Shown here: one piece after another, positions 1-6,718 of the stretch | Layout of the letters: each line of letters begins with the position of its first letter | Numbering within the stretch: position 1 is the stretch's first letter | From: Acidobacteriota bacterium | GTDB lineage: Bacteria > Acidobacteriota > UBA6911 > RPQK01 | Assembly: GCA_003819755.1 (NCBI GenBank) | Contig: RPQK01000426.1 | Span: forward strand, 1-6,769 | Direction: 5' to 3' | Length of the DNA stretch: 6,769 nucleotides | Program-made: the position numbers and the translations under genes | Notes under the pieces: generated by a model | Databases searched by the model: none | What the model saw: the letters and a program-made list of their open reading frames with translations, nothing else | What the model was told of the DNA's origin: nothing

Positions 1-1
1 G

Positions 2-76
2 ATATTCGATATTCTGATCAGCACACTTCAGAGCGCGCGTGGGGCCACCCTCGAACATCTGACAAAAGCCGGTTGA
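2..76 (+). CDS. Possible 3' end of a convergent gene running in from the left
   Basis: The frame opening at base 2 is open for 24 codons to a TGA at 74-76 and reads plausibly as a protein C-terminus (IFDILISTLQSARG, then a Glu/His/Lys-containing tail ending KAG). No start is in the window and the product is not recognisable. A gene end here would explain why the AT-richer non-coding stretch (77-203) and the symmetrical hairpin follow. The opposite strand is also open over part of this stretch, from an ATG at 59 reading left, so the evidence is weak. Bases 77-152 show no gene. Confidence 0.3.
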   Translation: MFDILISTLQSARGATLEHLTKAG

Positions 77-152
77 AAGAAATTGAACCAAATTCAAATA
101 TCACTACTAATTACAGCCGCGCATAACCAAACTTGCACGCGCGGCGCATCAA

Positions 153-170
153 GTGTTACGGTTGTAACAC
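153..170. repeat. Second hairpin or dyad overlapping the candidate terminator
   Basis: GTGTTAC (153-159) and GTAACAC (164-170) form a perfect 7-bp stem around the 4-base loop GGTT. The right half shares bases 167-170 with the 10-bp stem at 167-191, so the two full stems are mutually exclusive. It could be part of a compound terminator or an operator-like dyad. Confidence 0.5.
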
Positions 171-191
171 GAATTGCCCGACAATTCGTGT
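167..191. terminator. Candidate bidirectional terminator hairpin after the phosphorylase
   Basis: A perfect 10-bp stem (ACACGAATTG at 167-176, CAATTCGTGT at 182-191) with a 5-base loop (177-181) lies 12 bases beyond the phosphorylase stop codon (204-206). Its position suits the end of the operon and, if the left-edge gene is real, a shared terminator between convergent genes. The U-tract is poor on both strands (GTGTTACAACC follows on the minus strand), so efficient intrinsic termination is uncertain. Confidence 0.45.
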
Positions 192-203
192 AATCGTGGA
201 TTT

Positions 204-3200
204 CTAGATATCCACCTCAATACCCAACACCTCGCCGGTTCTCTCGAAAACCGCGCGGCTGTCGGTGACGCTCATGGCGGTTCCTTGCACTTCGGTCGTT
301 CCCGACGCTTTCCTAACCCGCAGCCGCGGCGTTCCCGTTCGTTTCAGCACGACAGGCACCTGACAATAGGTGTAAGCGAGGGTACCGGCTTCCAGGTTCA
401 AGGTCTTTTCAGTGCCGGCGACATCCACATAGTTGAAGGCAGCCGGGTCTTCAAGAAACTCCCTGTCGAGGAGCAGGGACGACTCGAACTCTATTCGGCC
501 GTCGGCAACCCGGACGCCCAGCTCGCGCCAACGCGCGATGATGTCCTCTTTCACCTGGCCCGTCATTCCCGGTTGTTGGGCGCCGGCGTGACTGGGTGTG
601 TGCGAGTATGGATCGATCGGGAAGGCACCGTACTCGGAAGGTGTCTTATGAGTGCCAAGCCCGGCGCGCACGTCGTAATAAATCTCGCGCAGTCTCAGGA
701 TAGTCTGCTCGGACTCGCCTTCTGAAACGGCTAGGGAAAAGATCTCCTCAACGGCGAGAAGGAGCTTCGAGACCATGTGCCAGTAAATGCTGCCCAGCCC
801 TTCGTAACTAAAGAAGCTGCCGGAGCGTCCCGTGAAGAACCGGTGCTGGAACAGCTCTTCGTAAAGATCGAGCACCATTTCTTTTTCTTTCTGAACCAGT
901 TCCTCGTACCCGGCCTTCTTCAGCTCCTCCAGCGCCTGGACCAGCACCGCCCTGTTTCTAAAAGAGCCATTGAAATGGCAGACGCCATTCAAGTCCCGCT
1001 CCACAATCGACTTGTTGCCCTCGGCGAGAAGCTGTCGCAACAGCTCCGATCCCTCGACTGCTTTGGCGGGAATGTTGTTCTTCTCGAGAAACGAAGGGAC
1101 CGGGCGATCCGGGTAGAGGATGTAGCTCTGCTGATCCTCGCGGAACATCGAGCTCTTTCGCAAGGCCTCGAGAACCTCCATGGCTTCGGAGATGGAGAGG
1201 TATCCGGAGCTCAGCACCGCCACTTGTCCCTCCAGCATCTCGTAAAGGTGCGAGATCTCGATGCCTTGGGCGGCGGGGGTCAGGATGTTGTAGGAGTGGT
1301 AGAGTCCGTCGGGGCGCCGGTTGGCTCTGATCGACTGATCCAGGAATTCGAGCGCGACAGAGAAAAACTTTGCGATCTCGTGCACCTTAACCGGAATCTT
1401 CTTCTCATCGAACTTGCTGGGATAAATCTGCTCACGGTAAGCACTCCCGGCCTCGCCAAGAGCGTCGAGCAGTTCCTTGCGACTCCGGGCATCGAAGCCG
1501 CCCGGTAGAACCGACCGACGGGAGACAAGGATTGAACTGACGCTCATGAACAGGCTGGCGACTTCCGGCGTAAGGTCCAGATCGGCAAAGGTTGCCCTGT
1601 TGAAAAGACGGCGGCAGAACTCGAGGTAGCGACGGAGATAGTAGAGCGTGACCATGGACAGTCCGAAGCCTGCCAGCGCGTTATTCGCGTCGTTCCATTC
1701 CGGTCGCTGAGTATTCATCCAGATCCCGCCCTCGGGAACGAAGTTCGAGAGCTTCGAGAGAACCGAGACCAGCAGCTTTTCTCCCAGGTTAACGAGATAC
1801 ACGTCATCGTCGCCCCGCCAGGCAACCTTCCCGTCGGTTCCCCGCTGCCTGATGCGTTCCTGAATCTTGTTCTCGAGCTCCTGGTCGTAGTCGATTGAGT
1901 GGTAGGGGTCGCGAAGCACTGTTCGATAGGGTTTGATCCGATAAGGGACGTTGGCGTACGAGAAGATTTCGCGAACCAGGAAGTCGTGCAGCCGCCCAGG
2001 ATGGTATCTTTCGGCGATCTCGAGCAGCTTCAGCAGGTAGATCGTCTGGTGATCACCCCAGTATCCGATGAAGGACCACGGGTCGTTCGGGTTATGGATC
2101 TCCCACTCGAAGCCGTCCCTCGTGACCCGGTAAGGGTTGTATCCGTCCGCCGTCGAGGCGTTAAGGAACTTGCTGATCATGCTTTCGATATAACCGGGGA
2201 AGGACAGGGCCAGCGCCTCCCAATTCTGAAAAATATCCCGCCAGTTCCCCTGGTAGTTCAGAATCTTGGCGCCGTGTTCATCGCGCGTTTCGATAGCGAA
2301 AAGGTTCCAGGGGCGGCTGGGGTCTCCGTGCCGTCGTCCGAAGGTAAGGGGCATGTACTCAAGGCAGCTCCTCAGGAGCAGCCGGTCGGAGGCCGAGCCC
2401 GCCTGCTTCACGAGGGCACCGTAGTTCACCCTTTCGGGCAGGCGGCGGAGCGACTTTTCATGCCTGTCAAAAACACGGGAGTTGGCCTTTTGAACGAAGG
2501 ACAGAAAATCCTCCCTCGGCACCTGGTAGCCGTCATCGAAAATCCCGCCCCTCATGACATTGAAAAGAACGTTCGCGAAATGCCGGGCGAGGGACGGCCT
2601 GTCGTTGGTCAGTTGAAGACCGTCGGCGCTGGCCACGACCTTCCTGAGACTCGTCGTTCCAGCTGCCGCATCCGCTTCAATCTCGGAGGGCAGATCGCGC
2701 GTCGACGACAGTTTGTGATTGATCTCGGCTATGCGTGATGCTGTCTGGTTGACATCCGCGACGATGTACCAGGAGCGTTTCCCCTGCGCGGGCAATCGCG
2801 TAGCGATATTGACAAAGTAGGCGCCTCTCTTCCCCCTGACGTCGTGTTCCTCGGTGACGGGGCATCCTTTTCGGAATTGTGGCAACTGAACGGAGGAAAG
2901 GAGTCGTCTTTGAATGTCGTCGCCCTGCGACCAGACGGTGTTGGCCTTCAGCGACTCGCTTGGTTCGGAACGGTCTACCGGGATGGAGTTGAGCCTGTAG
3001 ACGCCGAGCCCCGTGGCCGGCACCAGTTCGGACTTCTTGTAGGCATCGAGCAGGCAGCTTTTGTCCGCTTGCATCATCCGGTCTACGTCGTGGGGCAGGA
3101 GGTTCTGAAGGCCATCAAGAAGTTCGACGGCGACGGGCCCTTGGGAAAGGTTGGTCAGGACTGACTTCCGCACAAAGCCGAACTTCTCGCTCGTTGTCCA

Positions 3201-3653
3201 CTCGTAAGCGAATTGCAGCTGCAGATCGTGGTTCAGCTCTTCAAAAACCAGCCGGTTTCCGACGATGTTCTTGTAAAGGTTGCGGTCGATTTCGTAGACG
3301 CCGGAAAGGCGGTCGGAAAACGGCTCCCAGAGGTAAAGGCGCCGCCCGCGCCCGGCCCTGATTATGGTTTTCGCCCCGGTGATGTCAGCCGAGTCATGAA
3401 TCTTGTCAACTGTGTAGTAAGGAAAAAGGGCCAGGTCGGGCTTCTTGCGACCGGCAGTCAGAGCGCCGTTGCTCGAGATGAACATCCAGTGGTCCGAGTG
3501 GCTGACGAGGCTCATGAAGAACGGTTCCATCTGCTGAACCGACTTGATGACGTAGAATTCCTCGCCGTCGAAATCCACGAACTGCCCTTCGGGCACGGAG
3601 GACGAGAATTTTAGAGGGGTATCACCTGCAAATAGAGCTGTCTTCTGACTCAT
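204..3653 (-). CDS. Large cytoplasmic glycan phosphorylase, GH149-like (putative beta-1,3-glucan/oligoglucan phosphorylase)
   Basis: A 1149-residue protein with no signal peptide or membrane segment, so probably cytoplasmic. Its build resembles the inverting phosphorylases related to GH94: an N-terminal beta-rich half (about residues 20-320), then a helical catalytic region. Conserved-looking blocks are YQGNWRDIFQNWEAL (467-481), NPNDPWSFIGYWGDHQ (521-536), RPEWNDANNAL (650-660), and a late block HTPSHAGAQQPGMTG (1018-1032). Asp655 of EWNDA aligns by eye with the general-acid Asp of the GH94 DWNDG motif; the late Gly/Gln/Thr block may help bind phosphate. The length of over 1100 residues suits GH149 (known members act on beta-1,3-glucans, releasing glucose 1-phosphate) better than GH94 disaccharide phosphorylases of about 800. 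GH161 or another GH94-related family remains possible. It is the last gene of the cluster, 138 bases after the hydrolase and separated from it by a long inverted repeat. The ATG at 3653 is the only good start, with a GAGG 13 bases upstream. The family call is from memory of motifs and length; substrate is inferred. Confidence 0.72.
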   Translation of the reverse strand: MSQKTALFAGDTPLKFSSSVPEGQFVDFDGEEFYVIKSVQQMEPFFMSLVSHSDHWMFISSNGALTAGRKKPDLALFPYYTVDKIHDSADITGAKTIIRAGRGRRLYLWEPFSDRLSGVYEIDRNLYKNIVGNRLVFEELNHDLQLQFAYEWTTSEKFGFVRKSVLTNLSQGPVAVELLDGLQNLLPHDVDRMMQADKSCLLDAYKKSELVPATGLGVYRLNSIPVDRSEPSESLKANTVWSQGDDIQRRLLSSVQLPQFRKGCPVTEEHDVRGKRGAYFVNIATRLPAQGKRSWYIVADVNQTASRIAEINHKLSSTRDLPSEIEADAAAGTTSLRKVVASADGLQLTNDRPSLARHFANVLFNVMRGGIFDDGYQVPREDFLSFVQKANSRVFDRHEKSLRRLPERVNYGALVKQAGSASDRLLLRSCLEYMPLTFGRRHGDPSRPWNLFAIETRDEHGAKILNYQGNWRDIFQNWEALALSFPGYIESMISKFLNASTADGYNPYRVTRDGFEWEIHNPNDPWSFIGYWGDHQTIYLLKLLEIAERYHPGRLHDFLVREIFSYANVPYRIKPYRTVLRDPYHSIDYDQELENKIQERIRQRGTDGKVAWRGDDDVYLVNLGEKLLVSVLSKLSNFVPEGGIWMNTQRPEWNDANNALAGFGLSMVTLYYLRRYLEFCRRLFNRATFADLDLTPEVASLFMSVSSILVSRRSVLPGGFDARSRKELLDALGEAGSAYREQIYPSKFDEKKIPVKVHEIAKFFSVALEFLDQSIRANRRPDGLYHSYNILTPAAQGIEISHLYEMLEGQVAVLSSGYLSISEAMEVLEALRKSSMFREDQQSYILYPDRPVPSFLEKNNIPAKAVEGSELLRQLLAEGNKSIVERDLNGVCHFNGSFRNRAVLVQALEELKKAGYEELVQKEKEMVLDLYEELFQHRFFTGRSGSFFSYEGLGSIYWHMVSKLLLAVEEIFSLAVSEGESEQTILRLREIYYDVRAGLGTHKTPSEYGAFPIDPYSHTPSHAGAQQPGMTGQVKEDIIARWRELGVRVADGRIEFESSLLLDREFLEDPAAFNYVDVAGTEKTLNLEAGTLAYTYCQVPVVLKRTGTPRLRVRKASGTTEVQGTAMSVTDSRAVFERTGEVLGIEVDI

Positions 3654-3666
3654 GATCTTGGTGTTT

Positions 3667-3670
3667 CCTC
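3667..3670 (-). promoter_or_regulatory. Possible weak ribosome binding site of the phosphorylase
   Basis: On the minus strand GAGG lies 13 bases before the ATG at 3653, a long spacing for a Shine-Dalgarno site. No better site is nearer, so initiation may be weak or depend on mRNA structure. The site lies about 18 bases beyond the foot of the large hairpin (3689), so it is not itself in the stem. Confidence 0.4.
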
Positions 3671-3693
3671 AAACAAGCACGCGGGGCTCTCTT

Positions 3694-3720
3694 AAGGACC
3701 TCAAGGACCTCAAAGACCTC
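3694..3720. repeat. Tandem 9-base repeat, left arm (three units)
   Basis: Three adjacent 9-base units: AAGGACCTC (3694-3702), AAGGACCTC (3703-3711) and AAAGACCTC (3712-3720), with a degenerate fourth unit beginning AACGAC after them. The variant third unit is mirrored in the right arm, so the array was copied as an inverted block rather than evolving independently. Confidence 0.93.
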
Positions 3721-3743
3721 AACGACAGAAAGGAAAGCAATGT

Positions 3744-3770
3744 CCTTGAGGTCTTTGAGGTCCTTGAGGT
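3744..3770. repeat. Tandem 9-base repeat, right arm (three units, inverted)
   Basis: Three adjacent units in opposite orientation to the left arm: CCTTGAGGT (3744-3752), CTTTGAGGT (3753-3761) and CCTTGAGGT (3762-3770), running on into CCTTTAGAG. The single-base variant (CTTTG) pairs exactly with the AAAG variant of the left arm. Confidence 0.93.
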
Positions 3771-3791
3771 CCTTTAGAGCTAGTTTGGCTC

Positions 3792-5075
3792 CTACTTCCC
3801 CACAAAAAACGGAATGTTCCCTGTTCCGCAGTGGCCCTTGCCGTCTTTGGCATAGAAGAACAGGCGGTACGCGCCTTCCTTAGCCGGGGCCTTCAGCGCC
3901 ATCGTCCCTTTATCGCTTTTCAGGGTTGACAGCACAGGCGGCGTGGTCTCGAAATCGCCGCCCGTCCCCAGGTCGGTGCTTTCCGGCATGATTTCAAAGA
4001 CGTACTGAATGGCGTCGCCGTCCGGGTCAGCCGCGTCTATGACGGCGCTGATCGGTTCCTCGGGCTTCAAGCGGGCGTTCTGGTAGGGCGTCTTGCCATT
4101 AAGCGTAATGCTTCGCAACTGCGGGGTCCGGTTGGCGGGGGGCTTCCCGTTCCAGATCTCGTGCATAACGTCAACCGTTTCCATCTCCTCGCCCGCTTGG
4201 GTGAACATCCCGTACCAGGTCGGAGTCCGCTCCTGCTTCTGCCCCCAGAGGAATACATAGGAGCCGAGGCAGCGGTCAGGGTCGGCCAGGATGGCCTTTT
4301 GATAGCGCTCGGCGAAGGCTTTGGCCTTCATGGAGCTGGTTTCCTCAATGGGAGCCTTCCATTCCGTGGTCGGCACCTCCCAATGCCCGGTGGCCCCCCA
4401 TTCGGTGACGATGTAGGGCCCGGTCCACCCGGCGTCCTGGAGCCGCTTCTGCAGGTTCACGATGTCCGCGTAGAACTGGACGGTGATGAAATCAAGGGCC
4501 GGCGCCCGTTTCTTGATCTCGTCTACCGCCTCCTTCCCGATGCCCGCCAGCGCTGTTGCCGCAGGATGGTTGGGGTCGACTTCGTGAATGAATTTCGCGA
4601 CGTCATTCACCGCGTCCCAGACTTTCGGGTTCTTGTAGAAGAGATTCAGTTCGTTGCCGATCAGCCAACCGAGCAGCGCCGGGTGGTCCTTGTACTTGAG
4701 CACCTGTTCCTTGACGCTCGCGAACTGCTTGGCAACCGCGGCAGTGTCGTTGTAGTCAAACCCCCTCCGGTCGGGAATCAGCTCGAGGCCCATCAGGACA
4801 AGAAGGCCGGCTTTCTGCGCCCGGTCGAGGATCTCCTGGCCGCTCGACCGCCCGTTTTCGGTGCGCCAGGTTCGGAACGAGTTGGCCCCATGCTGGCCGA
4901 GTTTCTCGATGTTGCCGAATTCGCAGCCGGCCCCCTTGACAAAGAACTCCTTGCCGTTCACATGGAGCCGGTATTTTCCGTTGGCCTGCTTCAGTTCGAC
5001 TTTCACGGGTGCAGCCTGGAGGAGGGAATTGGCGGCAAACAGGATGACGAACGAAAATATGGTGGCGATATTCAT
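3792..5075 (-). CDS. Exported clan GH-A glycoside hydrolase with C-terminal Ig-like domain
   Basis: A 427-residue protein. Residues 1 to about 22 form a signal peptide (short N-region, hydrophobic ATIFSFVILFAANSLL, then QAAP), with no lipobox cysteine at the likely cleavage site, so it is probably periplasmic or secreted. Residues about 25-310 look like a (beta/alpha)8 barrel of clan GH-A: LHVNGKEFFVKGAG near the N-terminus, FRTWRT (67-72), GWLIGNELN (136-144) with the likely acid/base Glu142, IVTEWGATG (222-230) with the likely nucleophile Glu225, and YVFLWGQKQE (273-282) on the last strand. Retaining hydrolysis is therefore expected. Residues about 318-427 form a beta-rich domain with a cadherin-like DAADPDGD (347-354), ending in YRLFFYAKDGKG...NIPFFVGK. 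Automatic annotation would likely say GH2 TIM-barrel or cellulase-like, but the GH2 N-terminal sandwich domains are missing. GH158 (clan GH-A endo-beta-1,3-glucanases with an Ig-like C-terminal domain) is attractive given the neighbour, but I cannot verify it. The ATG at 5075 is supported by a Shine-Dalgarno site; the gene lies 30 bases after the permease. Confidence 0.85.
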   Translation of the reverse strand: MNIATIFSFVILFAANSLLQAAPVKVELKQANGKYRLHVNGKEFFVKGAGCEFGNIEKLGQHGANSFRTWRTENGRSSGQEILDRAQKAGLLVLMGLELIPDRRGFDYNDTAAVAKQFASVKEQVLKYKDHPALLGWLIGNELNLFYKNPKVWDAVNDVAKFIHEVDPNHPAATALAGIGKEAVDEIKKRAPALDFITVQFYADIVNLQKRLQDAGWTGPYIVTEWGATGHWEVPTTEWKAPIEETSSMKAKAFAERYQKAILADPDRCLGSYVFLWGQKQERTPTWYGMFTQAGEEMETVDVMHEIWNGKPPANRTPQLRSITLNGKTPYQNARLKPEEPISAVIDAADPDGDAIQYVFEIMPESTDLGTGGDFETTPPVLSTLKSDKGTMALKAPAKEGAYRLFFYAKDGKGHCGTGNIPFFVGK

Positions 5076-5079
5076 ATAA

Positions 5080-5084
5080 CCCTC
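5080..5084 (-). promoter_or_regulatory. Ribosome binding site of the glycoside hydrolase
   Basis: On the minus strand the sequence GAGGG ends four bases before the ATG at 5075 (GAGGGTTATATG). This is a good Shine-Dalgarno match at usual spacing and fixes the hydrolase start. Its first G is also the last base of a small hairpin stem (5084-5099). Confidence 0.7.
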
Positions 5085-5105
5085 GTTGTTAGTGCAACGG
5101 TTCTC

Positions 5106-6683
5106 CTACGGTACGGCTACCTCGGCCTTTGCCTCACCACGCCCGACCAGCATTTCCTCCAGCTGTTCGAGCGACTTGCCCTTGGTTTCAGGCACGAACT
5201 TTAGTACGAACAGGACCGTAAGAAGTCCAAACAGGGCATAAATGAAGTAGGTCAGGCTGGATCCCAGCCGTTCCAACTCCACCGGAAACACCGTCGCTAC
5301 GGAGAAGCTGACGATGGAGTTCCAGAAGCCGACAATTGATATCGCAAGGCCTCGAATCCGGTTCGGGAATATTTCGGAAAGCAGCGCCCACATGACCGGC
5401 CCCAGGGAGATGGCGAAAGATGCGACGTACAGGATGAGGCTGACGAGGACGAGCGTCGAGTTGATCGTGATGCTGTTCTTCACGATCAGTTCCTTGTACT
5501 GGTTATAGTTCGCGGAACCGACGCGCTGTTCGATCGCCCGGAAGAAAGCAACCTCCTTGTCGAACGTGACCCCCTTCATATCGCCGAGCGATGCCGCTAT
5601 CTCTGGTTGAAGAGCGGCAAGGCCCGAGTCGGTCAGCGTGTACGACCCGTTACGAAAAGCGGTGCCGGCCAATACGAGAGCGAGGGTCAGGCCGGAGGCG
5701 CCAATGATCAGAAGGGGGCGTCGGCCGAGCCGGTCGATCAGAGCCATTGCGACAAGCGTCATGACAAGGTTAGTCAGGCCGAGGATTGAAGCCTGCAGGA
5801 AGGCCGCGTCCTTGCCGCCGCCAGCCATCTCAAAAATCATCGGGGCGTAGTAGAAGATGGCGTTAATCCCGGTGATCTGCTGGAAGAAGGCGATCCCGAA
5901 ACCTATGAGCATGACGGTCTTCATATCTTTGGAGAAGATCTGTGCCACGCTCCCCTTGTGAGCCGCCCCGGTTCCCTCGAGACTCGCCTTGATCTCTCGG
6001 AGCTCAGTCTGGGCGTGTTCCTCGCCGCCAACCCGTCTCAAAACGGCCAGTGCCGCCTCTTCGCGGCCCTGACGAGCGAGCCACCGGGGGCTTTCGGGGA
6101 CAAAAAAGAGGAGGACGAAGTACGCCAGGGCGGGAGCGAGGCCGACGCCCAGCATCCAACGCCAGTTGACGGCCGTGTCGGTCATGGTTTGCTGGATGTA
6201 GTAGTTCGAAAAATAGGCTATGGATATGCCGAGCACGATGTTCAGCTGGTTGAATGTCACCAGCAATCCCCGCAGCTTCCGGGGTGCCGTTTCCGCGATG
6301 AACATCGGCGCAATAAGGATCGCCATGCCGACGCCCAGTCCGCCGATCACCCGCGCGCCAATAAAGAAGTAGACGTTCTGAGCCAGGGCGCAACCGAGCG
6401 CACAGAAGCCGAAAAGGAAGGCGGTCACGACCAGAATCGGTTTGCGGCCGAATCGATCGGCGAGCGGACCGGCGATAATGTTTCCGCCGATGGCGCCGAG
6501 GATGATCGCGCTGACGGAAAGCCCGATCAGCCACGAGCCGGTCGGCAGCCCAAATACGCTCTTGTAAAAGGGGGTCGCCCCGGAGATCACCGCGCTGTCA
6601 AATCCGAGCAGAAATCCGCCGAGGGCCACGATCAGGGAAATGATCACCGAGTAGAGACGACTTCCAGAGGCAGAGGTTGTCAT
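5106..6683 (-). CDS. MFS sugar porter (sugar:H+ symporter-like permease)
   Basis: A 525-residue inner-membrane transporter of the sugar porter family (TC 2.A.1.1, XylE/GLUT-like) with about 12 membrane helices. Signature motifs, numbered from the ATG at 6683: GFDSAVISG in TM1 (27-35; Asp29 matches the proton-coupling Asp of XylE), DRFGRKP (76-82), Arg111 and Glu131 in the R...ET pair, PESPRWL (196-202), QQITGINAIFYYAP (268-281; sugar-contacting QQ and N), DRLGRRP (317-323), GPVMWALLSEIFPNRIRG (428-444 region) and PETKGKSLEQLEE (498-510). The TM9-TM10 periplasmic loop (about 344-408) is roughly 65 residues, far longer than in XylE. The reading frame is open to an earlier ATG at 6749, but the extra 22 residues are low-complexity proline/leucine coded by C-tracts and neither ATG has a Shine-Dalgarno site; the family's N-terminal length favours 6683. 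First gene of the cluster. The substrate, a mono- or small oligosaccharide, is inferred from its neighbours only. Confidence 0.93.
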   Translation of the reverse strand: MTTSASGSRLYSVIISLIVALGGFLLGFDSAVISGATPFYKSVFGLPTGSWLIGLSVSAIILGAIGGNIIAGPLADRFGRKPILVVTAFLFGFCALGCALAQNVYFFIGARVIGGLGVGMAILIAPMFIAETAPRKLRGLLVTFNQLNIVLGISIAYFSNYYIQQTMTDTAVNWRWMLGVGLAPALAYFVLLFFVPESPRWLARQGREEAALAVLRRVGGEEHAQTELREIKASLEGTGAAHKGSVAQIFSKDMKTVMLIGFGIAFFQQITGINAIFYYAPMIFEMAGGGKDAAFLQASILGLTNLVMTLVAMALIDRLGRRPLLIIGASGLTLALVLAGTAFRNGSYTLTDSGLAALQPEIAASLGDMKGVTFDKEVAFFRAIEQRVGSANYNQYKELIVKNSITINSTLVLVSLILYVASFAISLGPVMWALLSEIFPNRIRGLAISIVGFWNSIVSFSVATVFPVELERLGSSLTYFIYALFGLLTVLFVLKFVPETKGKSLEQLEEMLVGRGEAKAEVAVP

Positions 6684-6718
6684 GCCGGAGATGCTAACAC
6701 GGAAAGAGCGGGAAAAAA

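Larger units (their letters stand above)
3689..3779. repeat. Long inverted repeat between hydrolase and phosphorylase genes
   Basis: Arms 3694-3722 and 3746-3774 are perfect reverse complements over 29 bases. One mismatch further out (T3693/T3775) is followed by four more pairs (3689-3692 with 3776-3779). One mismatch inside (C3723/C3745) is followed by four more pairs (3724-3727 with 3741-3744), leaving a 13-base loop (3728-3740). In the minus-strand mRNA it starts 12 bases after the hydrolase stop and ends 35 bases before the phosphorylase ATG. The RNA would form a very stable rod, probably an RNase III substrate or 3'-end stabiliser of the upstream message. No U-run follows on either strand, so it is not a classical intrinsic terminator, though partial attenuation is possible. 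Confidence 0.95.

Noticed and set aside
83..97. Dyad TTGAA-N5-TTCAA and a TTGAAA box (73-78) resembling a plus-strand promoter
   Set aside because: The stretch is AT-rich, so short dyads are likely by chance. The -10 candidate at 17-base spacing (AAATAT) is poor, and no plus-strand gene follows.
174..3614. Several long plus-strand open frames opposite the phosphorylase (such as 174-725, 777-1508 and 1899-2738)
   Set aside because: They lie entirely or almost entirely antisense to a gene with clear enzyme motifs, show no recognisable domain, and are expected as frame shadows in GC-rich coding DNA.
3652..3777. A 41-codon plus-strand frame running through the 9-base repeats (reads LKDLKDLKDL, then EVFEVLEVL)
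   Set aside because: The 9-base period makes any open frame repetitive. There is no Shine-Dalgarno site, and the frame exists only because the hairpin units are multiples of three. An overlapping frame from 3740 (MSLRSLRSLRSF) is likewise repeat-derived.
3689..3779. Reading the large inverted repeat as an intrinsic terminator or a CRISPR array
   Set aside because: No U-run follows on either strand. The 9-base units are contiguous without spacers and are inverted between the arms, which does not fit a CRISPR array.
4161..5204. A 347-codon plus-strand frame opposite the hydrolase and the end of the permease
   Set aside because: It is antisense to two well-supported genes, has no recognisable motifs, and its composition mirrors the reverse complement of the hydrolase codons.
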